Shown here piece by piece: positions 22,776 to 33,300 of a DNA stretch of 37,655 nt. Each line of letters opens with the position of its first letter. Within the stretch, counting starts at the first letter, position 1. Below the pieces are notes generated by a model. That model made no database searches, was not told the DNA's origin, and saw only the letters and a program-made list of their open reading frames with translations. The translations under genes and the position numbers were made by a program. Source of the DNA: Bacteroidales bacterium (GTDB lineage Bacteria > Bacteroidota > Bacteroidia > Bacteroidales > JAGONC01); the NCBI GenBank assembly GCA_028716265.1, contig JAQUQD010000024.1, positions 1 to 37,655 on the forward strand. Direction: 5' to 3'.

Positions 22776-24650
22776 ATGCAAGCCATCATTCAGATGCCAT
22801 TTAAAGCCTTACGTCTTACCGTTCTTTTTACCAGCTTAATCATAGCAGGGATCCAGGCACAGGACATACGCCTCTCCCGGATAGAGCCCCCTTTCTGGTG
22901 GACAGGCATGAACGATCCCGGTCTTCAATTACTTGTGTACGGTGACAACATCGGGCTCACTACACCGCGTATCACCAGCCAGGAGGTTACTGTCTCCAGT
23001 TTCACCAGGGTCAGGAACGACAATTACCTCTTCATTGAGCTGTCGATCAACGGGAAGGCTGAACCGGTCACGTTACGGATCGATTTTCTTTACAAAGATT
23101 CTGTTCTTTTCTCCAGGCCGTATGAATTGGAGCAAAGGCGTCCCGGTTCAGCCGACCGACGGGGATTCAGTTCCTCCGATGTCATCTACTTGCTGATGCC
23201 TGACCGGTTCGCCAACGGTGATCCGGGCAATGACTCAGTCGCGGGTATGGCCGAACAGCGTGACCGTAGCAATCCTGACGGTCGTCACGGAGGCGATCTG
23301 CAGGGCGTGACGGATCATCTGAACTATCTGGCGGATCTGGGGATCACAGCGCTCTGGATGAATCCGTTCCTGGAGAACAACAATCCGAAGTACTCCTATC
23401 ATGGCTACGCCATCACGGATTTCTACAGGACCGACCCACGGCTGGGAACCAACGAAATGTTCGTTTCCCTTGTTGAAGCGTGCCACAGGAAAGGGATCAA
23501 GGTGATCATGGACCAGATCCTCAACCATGCCAGCATCCAACACCCGTTCATGCAGGATCCACCGGATGAAAGCTGGGTGCACCAACATCCTGAATTCACG
23601 CGTTCCAATTTCCGGGCTTCCACGATCATGGACCCCTATACGTCCCAGTATGACAGGGACCGGATGCTCAACGGCTGGTTCGACCACCATATGCCCGATC
23701 TTAACCAGAAAGATCCGCTTCTGCTGAGGTATCTCATCCAGAACAGCATCTGGTGGATTGAATATGCCAACCTGGACGGTATCCGTCTCGATACGCAACC
23801 CTATCCCGACGGGGATGCTACTGCCGCATGGTCGTCAGCCCTGTTCATGGAATACCCTTTCTTCAACGTCGTCGGTGAAGCCTGGATGCAACAGGAATCC
23901 ATGACCGCTTATTTTCAGAAGGATACACCGAACCCGGATGGTTACAATTCAGGGATCCCTACAGTAACCGATTTTCCGCTCTATTATGCGCTCAACCGGT
24001 CGTTCAATGAGAAAGAAGGATGGGACGAAGGTCTTGCCAGGATCTACCTGCTGCGCGCCCAGGATTACCTGTATGGCGACCCTGACAAAAAGCTCCTGTT
24101 CTGTGACAATCATGACCTGAACCGGTTCTACTCAGGTATCGGCGAAGATATGAATGCGTACAGGATGGGCTTGACCTACATCATGACTTCTCCGGGGATA
24201 CCGATGATCTATTATGGTACCGAGATCCTTACGACAGGATTCGAATCACAGGGGCACGGATTCATACGGACTGACTTCCCGGGGGGGTGGCAGGAGGATG
24301 CCGTGAATTGTTTTATTGTAGCTGGAAGAACAGAAAGCCAGAATGAAGCCTTTGATTTCCTGCAAAAGCTTCTTTCCTGGAGGAAAACCAATCCCGCCAT
24401 TCATTCAGGGAAAATGATCCATTTTGTACCAGAAGATGGCATCTATGTATTTTTCAGGGAATCTGAAGATGCAACGGTCATGGTCATCTTCAATAACAAC
24501 GACAGTCAGAAGATGGTTACGACAGAACGATTCGCGGAATGCATGAATGGGTGTACATCCGCTCTTGATCCGATCACAGGAGAACGAATCAATGACGTCG
24601 GGACCATTCGTGTATCCGCTAAATCTGCCACCATTCTTGAACTACAATAA
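22776..24650 (+). CDS. Exported GH13 neopullulanase/cyclomaltodextrinase-like, SusA type
   Basis: The 624-residue protein has a signal peptide (to about residue 28, GIQA/Q) and no lipobox, so it should be periplasmic. Residues about 30-120 form the N-terminal beta-sandwich of cyclomaltodextrinase/neopullulanase-type enzymes (IEPPFWWTGMNDPGLQLLVYG). The GH13 barrel shows MPDRFANGDPGND, QILNHASIQHP, nucleophile D339 in LDGIRLDTQPY, acid E368 in VVGEAWM and D447 in FCDNHDLN. The layout matches SusA of the Bacteroides starch system, which trims imported maltodextrins. It opens a three-gene run of GH13 enzymes (15 bases to the next gene) and has a -7 box in its leader. Confidence 0.92.
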   Translation: MQAIIQMPFKALRLTVLFTSLIIAGIQAQDIRLSRIEPPFWWTGMNDPGLQLLVYGDNIGLTTPRITSQEVTVSSFTRVRNDNYLFIELSINGKAEPVTLRIDFLYKDSVLFSRPYELEQRRPGSADRRGFSSSDVIYLLMPDRFANGDPGNDSVAGMAEQRDRSNPDGRHGGDLQGVTDHLNYLADLGITALWMNPFLENNNPKYSYHGYAITDFYRTDPRLGTNEMFVSLVEACHRKGIKVIMDQILNHASIQHPFMQDPPDESWVHQHPEFTRSNFRASTIMDPYTSQYDRDRMLNGWFDHHMPDLNQKDPLLLRYLIQNSIWWIEYANLDGIRLDTQPYPDGDATAAWSSALFMEYPFFNVVGEAWMQQESMTAYFQKDTPNPDGYNSGIPTVTDFPLYYALNRSFNEKEGWDEGLARIYLLRAQDYLYGDPDKKLLFCDNHDLNRFYSGIGEDMNAYRMGLTYIMTSPGIPMIYYGTEILTTGFESQGHGFIRTDFPGGWQEDAVNCFIVAGRTESQNEAFDFLQKLLSWRKTNPAIHSGKMIHFVPEDGIYVFFRESEDATVMVIFNNNDSQKMVTTERFAECMNGCTSALDPITGERINDVGTIRVSAKSATILELQ

Positions 24651-24665
24651 TTAGTCAGCATACGC

Positions 24666-27041
24666 ATGAAAAAATCATTGTTAGCCATTTCACTGGTGAT
24701 CCTGATGAGTCATTGTACCAGGATCGAAGACCTGAAGGTCCACCGGACCACTGACATCGTAGGTCTTGCGACACCCGTGCGCCTTCAGTATGATTCAACG
24801 GTCGTATACCTTCGGGATTATTTTTCCGATGTTTCAGCGATCGATTCGGTTTTTGTCAACAACAACCGGATGACCATCCAGTCAGAAGATCATACATTTA
24901 CCTATTATTCAAATCCTTCTGATCCTCCCATGATGGAGATGAACGTTTGGATCGATAGCCTGCCTTACTCCATTCCGGTTCTTGGATCAAGGAAGATGCC
25001 TTACACCTTCAGGTTTGATCCGGCAGGGAAAACATACCAGGCGGTGCAGATCAAGGGTAGCCTCAATGGATGGAATCCATCCGCCACACCCATGGAATTC
25101 AGGGACGGCATCTGGCAGGCAAGCGTTGTGCTCAACCCGGGCATCTACCAGTACCTCCTGGTGGTGGACGGATTGGAGATGCTGGATTCTGCCAATCTGG
25201 AGAAGATCGACAACAACATGGGCGGATTCAACTCGGCGTTTGTCCTGGGAAGTATAAACGACCCCCTATCGCCGCAATTGAGTGCATCATCTGTGGAACC
25301 AGACAGGATTTATCTAGCATCTGAAAATCCGTTCAAGGGGATTTTCATTTATTGGAATAATTACAGACTGGATGAGCGCTGGGTAAGAACGAAAGCGAAC
25401 GAAGTTGAGGTCACCTTGCCTGCGGCAGTCTGTTCTGAAGAACGGTCTTTTCTTCGTGCATGGGCAGTCAACGATCATGGCGTCAGCAACGATCTGCTCA
25501 TCCCGCTCAAATACGGTATACCCATCCAGGATGCGGAGCTTCTTTCCCGCACGGACAAGCACCGGATGATCATCTATAACATTATGGTCGACAGGTTCGC
25601 CAACGGCGACACGGTCAATGACCGCAAGGTGCCCGATCCGGACATTCACCCCAAAGCCAACTATTTCGGAGGGGACATCCCGGGAATCACCCGGAAAGCG
25701 GAGGAAGGTTTTTTTGAAGAACTTGGAGTCAACACGCTTTGGATTTCGCCAGTGATACTGAATCCCGAGGGGGCTTTTGGCCTGTTTCCCAATCCCCGGT
25801 CCGAATTCTCAGGTTACCACGGTTACTGGCCCATCTCGTTCACAAAGGTGGATCCCCGTTTTGGCACCTCCGATGATCTGAAAACGCTGACACGTGTTCT
25901 GCACGACTGCAACAACAACCTGTTGCTCGATTTTGTCGCACACCACATCCACCTGGAGCACCCGCTGTACAAGCAGCATCCGGATTGGACCACGAGCCTG
26001 TATCTTCCCGACGGGACACTGAACACGGAAAAGTGGGACGAATACCGGCTGACCACCTGGTTCGATGTGTTCCTGCCCACGCTGGACCTCTTCAAACCGG
26101 AGGTGTATGAAATGCTTTCTGATTCGGCTGTCTACTGGATCAAAGAGTATCAGCTGGACGGCTTCCGCCACGATGCCACCAAGCATATCCCCGAGATCTT
26201 CTGGCGTACCCTGACATATAAACTGAAGCAGCATGTAATGGTTGCCGAGAACCGTGATATCTACCAGATTGGTGAGACGTATGGCAACGGGGACCTGATC
26301 AGCAGTTATGTCAGTTCAGGACAGATGGACGGCCAGTTCGACTTTAACGTCTATGATGCAGCGATCGCTGTTTTCGGGCGGGAAACCGAATCGTTCGAAC
26401 GGTTGAACAGTACCCTCCGGGAAAGCTTCATGTATTACGGTTACCATAACCTGATGGGGTACATCTCAGGCAACCAGGACAGGCCCAGGTTCATTTCACT
26501 GGCCGGCGGCAGCCTGGGGTGGGACGAAAACAGCAAACTGGCCGGCTGGACAAGGGACATTGAAGTGGGTGATCCCGTTGGATATAAACGCATGGCGCAG
26601 CTGATGGCCTTCAATATGACCATCCCCGGCGTACCAGTCATCTTTTACGGTGACGAAATAGGCCTTCCCGGAGCCAATGATCCTGACAACCGCCGCTGGA
26701 TGAAATTCAGCAACCTGACCTACGATGAGAGCAATCTCAGGCAAAAGGTCAAAACGCTAATTTCTCTTCGGAAAAATAATCTGGAATTCGTCTATGGAGA
26801 TTTTATCCCATTGCTGGTTTCCGATGAGCAGTATGCATATGCCAGGACCTATTTCGACCAGTTATCCATGGTTGTCTTTAATAAATCCAGCGAGCAACAG
26901 ACGATTCAGATCGTATTACCCGAAAAATGGGAAGGGAAGGAGTATTATTCCGTCTTTGGTACAGCTTATGACATTTCTGATGGAAACCTTACTGTAATCC
27001 TTGAAGGAAACAGCTTTGAGATCCTAAGCATTGAAAAATGA
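24666..27041 (+). CDS. GH13 lipoprotein with CBM48-like domain
   Basis: This 791-residue protein has a lipoprotein signal with C17 (VILMSHC) and so is predicted to be membrane-anchored. Residues about 113-196 form a CBM48/AMPK-beta-like glucan-binding domain (VQIKGSLNGWNPSATPMEF, then NPGIYQYLLVVDG). A further beta-domain follows at about 205-285 before the GH13 barrel: IMVDRFANGD, nucleophile D503 in LDGFRHDATKH, acid E537 in IGETYGNG and D605 in SGNQDRPRF. The substrate is presumably an alpha-1,4-glucan, and surface exposure is likely but cannot be proven from the sequence. It follows the SusA-like gene by 15 bases and lies in the same operon. Confidence 0.9.
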   Translation: MKKSLLAISLVILMSHCTRIEDLKVHRTTDIVGLATPVRLQYDSTVVYLRDYFSDVSAIDSVFVNNNRMTIQSEDHTFTYYSNPSDPPMMEMNVWIDSLPYSIPVLGSRKMPYTFRFDPAGKTYQAVQIKGSLNGWNPSATPMEFRDGIWQASVVLNPGIYQYLLVVDGLEMLDSANLEKIDNNMGGFNSAFVLGSINDPLSPQLSASSVEPDRIYLASENPFKGIFIYWNNYRLDERWVRTKANEVEVTLPAAVCSEERSFLRAWAVNDHGVSNDLLIPLKYGIPIQDAELLSRTDKHRMIIYNIMVDRFANGDTVNDRKVPDPDIHPKANYFGGDIPGITRKAEEGFFEELGVNTLWISPVILNPEGAFGLFPNPRSEFSGYHGYWPISFTKVDPRFGTSDDLKTLTRVLHDCNNNLLLDFVAHHIHLEHPLYKQHPDWTTSLYLPDGTLNTEKWDEYRLTTWFDVFLPTLDLFKPEVYEMLSDSAVYWIKEYQLDGFRHDATKHIPEIFWRTLTYKLKQHVMVAENRDIYQIGETYGNGDLISSYVSSGQMDGQFDFNVYDAAIAVFGRETESFERLNSTLRESFMYYGYHNLMGYISGNQDRPRFISLAGGSLGWDENSKLAGWTRDIEVGDPVGYKRMAQLMAFNMTIPGVPVIFYGDEIGLPGANDPDNRRWMKFSNLTYDESNLRQKVKTLISLRKNNLEFVYGDFIPLLVSDEQYAYARTYFDQLSMVVFNKSSEQQTIQIVLPEKWEGKEYYSVFGTAYDISDGNLTVILEGNSFEILSIEK

Positions 27042-27189
27042 ACAAGGAAGCCGATGACCCCACCCTCCAGTGGAAGGGGGCAAATCAAACCGCATCATCC
27101 GTCTTCTATCCGCCAGAATACGGAAAATACATAAAACGAAAACATTCACGGAACAACCATTCAAAAAATATCACTTTAAATTTCAAATC

Positions 27190-28584
27190 ATGAAACATTA
27201 TCGGAATTCACTTTCAATAGTGATGAGTTTCATCATCGTTGCTTTCCTTTGGTCTGCCTGCAAACAGCAACCAACAGAGATCATCGGCCAGTCAAAGCTT
27301 CCTGACAGCGAGGTAAGCCATCCCGACTGGAGCAGTAACGCCAGCATCTATGAGGTGAACATTCGCCAGTACACTCCGGAGGGGACCATTCTGGCGTTTG
27401 TGAAGCATCTCCCCCGCCCGAAGGATTTGGGCGTCGACATCCTCTGGCTGATGCCAGTCAATCCGATCGGAGAACTGAACCGTAAAGGCACCCTGGGAAG
27501 CTATTATTCCATTAAAGACTACGAGGCTGTCAATCCCGAATACGGCACCCTTGAGGACCTGAAGCTGCTGGTTGACAGGGCGCATGAAATGGATATGAAA
27601 GTGATCCTCGACTGGGTGGCGAACCACACGTCCTGGGATAATATACTCACGGTGGAACACCCAGAATGGTATGAAAAAGATACAGCAGGCAATCTGGTTT
27701 CGCCTTACGACTGGACAGATGTGCTACAGCTGGACTATGATCAGCAGGAGCTGTGGGACTACATGATCGGTGCGATGAAATACTGGATAACGGAAGCCGA
27801 CGTGGATGGATTCCGCTGCGATGTTGCCGGCATGGTCCCGACGGAATTCTGGAACCGTGCACGCAGGGAGCTGGATCAGGTCAAGCCGGTCTTCATGCTC
27901 GCAGAAGCAGAAAAGCCAGAGCTCCTGGTCAGCGCATTCGACATGGATTACGGTTGGGAATTCCACCATATCATGAACAAGGTGGCGCAGGGAACCATGA
28001 ATGTCGTCGACATGAAGAACTTTTTCAGAAAGAACGACTCCATCTGTCCGGGAAATGCCTACAGGATGTACTTCACCTCCAACCACGATGAAAACAGCTG
28101 GCAGGGTACCGAATTCGAACGGATGGGCGATGCCGCTCCCATCATGGCAGTCCTGTCAGTTACAACTCCCGGCATGCCCCTGATCTACAGCGGTCAGGAA
28201 GCAGGCCTGGACAAAAGGCTCAGGTTCTTTAAGAAAGACACCATCAAATGGGATGGAGGCCAGGAATACAGTGAATTCTATCGGATCTTGTTTTCCCTGA
28301 AGGAAAGGAACAGGGCAGTCTGGAACGGCAACGAAGGAGGTCTTATGGAGATCATTCCCCTGGAAAACGATTCCGTGGTGCTGGCATTTTACCGGCAGAA
28401 AGACACGGACCGCATTCTGGCACTTTTCAATTTTTCAAAAGAAAAACAGGAAATCAAGCTCCGGAAATTTGCCTGGCCGGGAAATTATACCGATGTGTTC
28501 ACCGGCGATGAGCTGACGATACGAAAAAGGGCCCTCTTCAAATTGGAGCCCTGGGATTACAGGATCTTTGAGTTAAAGAAATGA
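27190..28584 (+). CDS. GH13 alpha-amylase-like lipoprotein
   Basis: The protein is 464 residues from the ATG at 27190. The frame opens farther upstream at 27070, but only this start gives a signal sequence with lipobox (FLWSAC, C24). The GH13 sites are WVANHTSWDN, nucleophile D211 in VDGFRCDVAGM, acid E239 in MLAEAEKP and D300 in FTSNHDENSW. It is compact, with no separate binding module. Small amylases of this type occur in starch loci and release maltooligosaccharides; the product is not deducible. It lies 148 bases after the CBM48 enzyme; the gap holds a weak C-rich/G-rich inverted repeat near 27058 and no clear promoter. Repeat element B follows, and the SusD gene is convergent. Confidence 0.9.
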   Translation: MKHYRNSLSIVMSFIIVAFLWSACKQQPTEIIGQSKLPDSEVSHPDWSSNASIYEVNIRQYTPEGTILAFVKHLPRPKDLGVDILWLMPVNPIGELNRKGTLGSYYSIKDYEAVNPEYGTLEDLKLLVDRAHEMDMKVILDWVANHTSWDNILTVEHPEWYEKDTAGNLVSPYDWTDVLQLDYDQQELWDYMIGAMKYWITEADVDGFRCDVAGMVPTEFWNRARRELDQVKPVFMLAEAEKPELLVSAFDMDYGWEFHHIMNKVAQGTMNVVDMKNFFRKNDSICPGNAYRMYFTSNHDENSWQGTEFERMGDAAPIMAVLSVTTPGMPLIYSGQEAGLDKRLRFFKKDTIKWDGGQEYSEFYRILFSLKERNRAVWNGNEGGLMEIIPLENDSVVLAFYRQKDTDRILALFNFSKEKQEIKLRKFAWPGNYTDVFTGDELTIRKRALFKLEPWDYRIFELKK

Positions 28585-28603
28585 CCTCAATCCCGGGAGA
28601 GTA

Positions 28604-28733
28604 TGTCAAAATACAATTTAACTACGGAGTACACGGAGATCACGGAGTTTAAACGACTCGTTATCAGTCCTCTGTATTCTCCGTACTCCTCCGTGATCTC
28701 AGTGGTTAAATAAAAAACATTCATTTTGTCACA
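28604..28733 (+). repeat. Palindromic dispersed element, copy B
   Basis: This 130-base element starts TGTCAAAATACAATTTAAC and ends ATTTTGTCACA. It is the inverted counterpart of copy A at 22554-22695, matching closely apart from a gap of about 11 bases. Within it, arms such as CGGAGATCACGGAG and CTCCGTGATCTC can pair. It lies between convergent genes (the last GH13 and susD) and may also stop transcription. A short C-run/G-run sequence (CACCCTCGAGAAGGG) follows its right edge, as beside copy A. Confidence 0.85.
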
Positions 28734-28761
28734 CCCTCGAGAAGGGCGTTAGGTGACAGGA

Positions 28762-30315
28762 TCAATATCCCGGATTTTGAGTCAAATTCGGATTGGCTTT
28801 GATCGCTGCCGCAGGAACTGGCCACAGCGTAACTTTCTCCGGCGACACGTCCGGCTTCTCCCACCTGGCTTCCGTATACGTCCCGAACCGAATCATATCC
28901 GATCTGCGGTGACCTTCGGCATACAGTTCTCTGGCCCTCTCCGCAAGGATATCTTCAAAGGTGACCGTGCTCAGCGCCTGGACGTCGGCCCGCGCCCTGA
29001 CCTGGTTTACCAGGCTGGCCGCTTCCCCCGCGTCTCCGCCTGTCCGAAGAAGCAGCTCGGCTTTCATCAGCAAAACATCAGCATACCTGAAGATCGGGAA
29101 GTCATTGCTCATATAGCGGTCACTGCCCGCAATGAACGGGAATTTGGCGACACGGGCGCCGCACTGCCTCAGGCAGTTGGGCTCCAGCATGTTCACATTG
29201 GGCGTCAGATTCAGTCCCGCACCATCGGGATCCCTCGGTTTGGTCGGATTCAGGGGATCAAACTTCTCATAGCTGGGATCCGTGATCTGGACACCCTGCG
29301 TATCATACTGCTTGCCAAACAGAAGTCCGTTTCGCCTGAGGTCCGTGGAGTCGAACATATTGAAGAAGGCTTCCTGGGCGCAGATGCCATTCCAGGTGGC
29401 ACTCTGGATCTCATATTTGCTCTGCAGGCTGTAATGCAGCGTAAACAGGTGAACTTCAAAACCCTGGGCATAAACCTGGTCAAAGGGAAGACCCAGTATA
29501 TGTTCCCGTGAATTGACGGCATTGCCGATGAAATTGTTGAAAAAATTGGCCTCCAGGTCGTAGCCGTCCGATTGGATGATCGAATCGCAGTAGTTGAGGG
29601 CTTCCGCATATTTGGGAGTGCCGGTGAAGACTTCGGCATTCAGGTACAGCTTGGCCAGGATCATGGAAGCTGCGTAGTAATTAATGCGGCCGTAAATGGG
29701 CATTCCAGTCTCCCTGGAAAGAAGAGGCATGGATTCTTTCAGTTCTGTTTCGATAAAATCGAAAACTTCCTGCCGGGAATTCGTAGTTGGCTTATAATCA
29801 GCAGGGTAATCAAACCTATCAACAATGGGTACATTCCCGTACAGATCGATCAGCCAGTAATAGTAAAGGGCACGAAGTCCTCTCAGCTCAGCGATGGCGA
29901 TCGGGGCGGTCTCGCTTTCGACCCCCTTGAACTGGTCGATCAGCTGGTTGCATTTGTTAATGCCCTCATAGCAGATGTTCCACCAGAAAGATATATACCC
30001 TTCGTCGGGCGTCCAGGTCTGACGGTGATAACGGTGCCATTCTCCCCCGTCGAACCAGTCGCCGCCGCGTTGAGGAACAACCAGCAGATCGGTCCCGGCC
30101 TCCTTGCCAACCATCCCGTATTTATGGCCGATCAGCCAGTAAAGATTGGTATAGGCAGCACCAAACGCATAGATCAGGTTGTCGGGATCCTCAAAGAACA
30201 ATTCGCCGGTCAGGTCAGAATAGACTTCTTCTTCCAGCTTGGTGCACGATGGCTGAACAATGCCGAGCAAAAGGACCGCTATGATTATTTTAACTGAAAA
30301 CGATATTCTTTTCAT
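28762..30315 (-). CDS. susD: SusD/RagB-family surface glycan-binding lipoprotein
   Basis: This 517-residue protein is the SusD partner that lies on the outer face of its SusC transporter and captures oligosaccharide. It has a lipoprotein signal ending IVQPSC with C24. The family layout is seen in the TPR-type N-terminal half (NLIYAFGAAYTNLYWLI, AELRGLRALYYYWLIDLYGNVPIV) and the C-terminal RARADVQALS...ERARELYAEGHRRSDMIRFG and NPNLTQNPGY end. Length is typical. It starts 19 bases after susC and is surely in the same operon. The glycan is inferred to be a starch-type alpha-glucan from the flanking GH13 genes. Key binding residues cannot be matched to B. theta SusD by eye. Confidence 0.95.
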   Translation of the reverse strand: MKRISFSVKIIIAVLLLGIVQPSCTKLEEEVYSDLTGELFFEDPDNLIYAFGAAYTNLYWLIGHKYGMVGKEAGTDLLVVPQRGGDWFDGGEWHRYHRQTWTPDEGYISFWWNICYEGINKCNQLIDQFKGVESETAPIAIAELRGLRALYYYWLIDLYGNVPIVDRFDYPADYKPTTNSRQEVFDFIETELKESMPLLSRETGMPIYGRINYYAASMILAKLYLNAEVFTGTPKYAEALNYCDSIIQSDGYDLEANFFNNFIGNAVNSREHILGLPFDQVYAQGFEVHLFTLHYSLQSKYEIQSATWNGICAQEAFFNMFDSTDLRRNGLLFGKQYDTQGVQITDPSYEKFDPLNPTKPRDPDGAGLNLTPNVNMLEPNCLRQCGARVAKFPFIAGSDRYMSNDFPIFRYADVLLMKAELLLRTGGDAGEAASLVNQVRARADVQALSTVTFEDILAERARELYAEGHRRSDMIRFGTYTEARWEKPDVSPEKVTLWPVPAAAIKANPNLTQNPGY

Positions 30316-30334
30316 GACTCAGTCGTTTTGATTT

Positions 30335-33300
30335 TTAGAAAATTAGGTTCAATCCAACGGTGAAGGAGCGGGTGCTGAAATAGGTCTTCTCCCTGTCCAG
30401 CCCGGGTGCTAGGGGATTGTTGTTGTCGTTTGAATCCCCGTACCTGACCTCTGGATCCACACCACTGTAATCGGTGATCGTGAACAGATTCTGTCCGGAA
30501 AGATAGACCTTCACCATGGAAATATACTTATTCTCGGGCACGTTAAAATTGTATCCCAGTGCAAAATTGTCCAGCTTCAGGAAAGATGCCTTTTCCACAT
30601 GGACATCCGAGTACTGGATCCCATCCTGCGCTTCGATGAAATCCTGGGCGATGCCCATGCCGCTCTGGATGGCGATCGTACTGGGTTCACCGAACCGGGC
30701 ATTGTTGACATTCACCAGCGAATGGCCAAATACGCCTCTAATGAAGAAATTCAAATAGAAATTCTTATAACTGAAGCTGTTCCCCCATCCAAACTGAAAA
30801 TCAGGAAGACCATTCCCAACCACCTCGACATCCGTTTTTTGGTCAAAAATGCTGTCATTGTTAACATCCTTATACCTTTTCACATATATTTCCTTCGTGG
30901 AATCATATTCGATCCCGAGAAAAACAGGTGCGATGATCTCTCCGATGGGCCCGCCCTCATACACCTTGATCGTTTCAACACCCGTCAGGTAAGGATCGCC
31001 CAGGACCCCGTAATACCTATCGCTCGCTCCTTCCGCAATTTCATGGGTGATCTTAATCAATTTTGTATCAATGTAATAGGCAAGATTCAGGTTTGTACTC
31101 CATTTAAACTGATCCTTCGGGGTCACATCAAAATTCAATGCCAGCTCGATCCCCGAGTTTTCCAGCTCACCCACGTTCAGCCACATTCTGTCGGTCGGGT
31201 AAGGTGGCACCGGAACGTTATACTCAAGCATCAGATCGGTGCTCCGGCTCTTGTAATAATCAAACGAACCGGAAAGCCTGTAGTCAAGCAGGTAAAAGTC
31301 GAGCCCGGCGCTCCACTCCTTCTTGACTTCCCACTTCAGATCCGGGTTGGCATTTCTGACCAGCTTGTAGGCCTGGATGAAATTACCCTCGTAGAAGAAA
31401 TTCCCGTTAGGATCCACATTGAAAAGGTCCTGGGAAAGGTACGGCTGGGGCGGGAGGTTACCGGTTTCCCCGTAACCTGCGCGGAGCTTCAGCCGGTTAA
31501 CATATGGAATGTCAACGAACTGTGTAATATCCACGCCGGCACTCACACCAGGGAAATTCCCCCATTTTTCATTCACACCGAACATGGTTGAACCGTCCCT
31601 TCTGAAATTTCCGGTCAGGAAAATGGCATCTTTCCAGTTGACCGAAGCCCTGGCGAAGAATCCTATCAATGTAGAACCGTATTTATAACTGGACACCATT
31701 TCATCGATGGGAACGATGCCCGATGCAGATCCCAGGCTGTTATAGGTGAAAGCATCGGTGAGGAATCCTTCACCATATGCGGAATACCGGTCAGCGATCT
31801 CTTCCTGCCAGGAATAGCCACCCAGCACTTTAACATTGAAATCACCGAAGTCCTTTTGAAATTCCCCGGTGGCTTCAAATAGCTGATGGAAACGGTCATC
31901 CATGTTCTTTTTGGCGAATCCGGAATGATTACCTGATTTATCGCCCCGGGTAGCATTGTATAAGCTGTATTTGCTGGTATAGGTCCCAAACAGGTCATTA
32001 CCTCTTTCCTGGCTGTAGAACACGCCGAATTTCAGCCATTTCACAGGTTGAAAATCGGTCTTGATGCTCGCAATGATCTCCTTCTTGGTTCCGTCCAGTG
32101 TATTTTGCTCGATGGCAGCCACCGGATTGTAGAATGCAAATGCCGGCTGCTGGAAATAACCTCCCCACTCAGCAACATAGGCTGCCGTTGCAGCTGATGT
32201 ATCGTTCCCAACACCATGTATGGGAGCTGTGGGATTGTAATTCGTCAAAAATCCAAGAGCTGAGGAGGGTGCATAATCCTCGTCCCGCATGGTGGCCGAC
32301 AGGTTAAAATCAAAGGTGAGCATATCATTCAGGGCCTTCTGGGTGTAATTCAGACGTCCGTTGATCTGATCATAACCTGTATGGATGACCACGCCATCCT
32401 GTTTTCTGTAATTGAGTGACACCCTGTAGTTGGATTTCTCCTGAGCACCGTTGAGGGCGAGGTTGTAAACCTGTGTGAATCCCGTCCGGGTGATTGCATC
32501 CATCCAGTCTGTTTCACTTCCGTAATCCGTATGGCTCGGAAATTTGAGGTATTCATCCTTTGTCAGGACGTCGATTTTCCTATCGATCGTTTCAACCGTA
32601 AAGTTGGTGTTGAAATCGATGGTGGTGCCTTTTTTTGCTTCCTGGAGCCTGCCTTTTTTCGTCGTGATCAGGATCACGCCGGATGCCGCACGTGTGCCAT
32701 AGATGGCAGATGCGGAGGCGTCCTTCAGTACGTCCATGGATGCAATATCCTGCGGGTCAACGGATTTAAGAGAAGCTCCCTGCACACCGTCGATGATGAT
32801 CAGTGGCTCGGTATTGCTTCCAAACGTGGAAAGTCCGCGAAGCCGGATTGTAAAATCGGCGTTGGGATCCGCTCCCGGACGGGCGATGGACAATCCCGCG
32901 ACCTTCCCCTGGATCAGCTGGATGGGATCGTTGACGTTACCGTCGTTGAAGTCCTCGGATTTGACGCTGGCCACCGCGCTGGTCACTTCCTTGATTCGCT
33001 GGGTGCCATAACCGACCACCACAACCTCGGTCAGCTCCTGGCCTGGTTGCAGAATGACATTGATGACATCAACCGTAATCGGGATGATCTGAGGGGTGTA
33101 ACCCACATAGGAAAAACTCAGGGCCTGGACCGTTTCCGGTACGACCAGGCGGTAGTTGCCATCCAGGTCGGTGACAGTCCCTATGGTTCTGTCCTCTGCA
33201 GCCGTGATGGTTACCCCTATCAGGGTCTCGCCGGTCTCACCATCCGTCACGTTCCCGGTGATAATCTTCTCCTGGGAAAAGCCCCAGCCGGAGCAGGCAA

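Noticed and set aside
27070..27189. N-terminal extension of the third GH13 enzyme
   Set aside because: The extension is basic and non-hydrophobic and would bury the lipoprotein signal that starts at 27190.
22776..28584. Three GH13 genes as recent tandem duplicates
   Set aside because: Their accessory domains, lipobox use and motif sequences differ strongly, so they are old, separate subfamilies.
28753..29511. 252-residue plus-strand frame
   Set aside because: Antisense of the susD coding sequence; composition is unlike a real protein and it has no family match.
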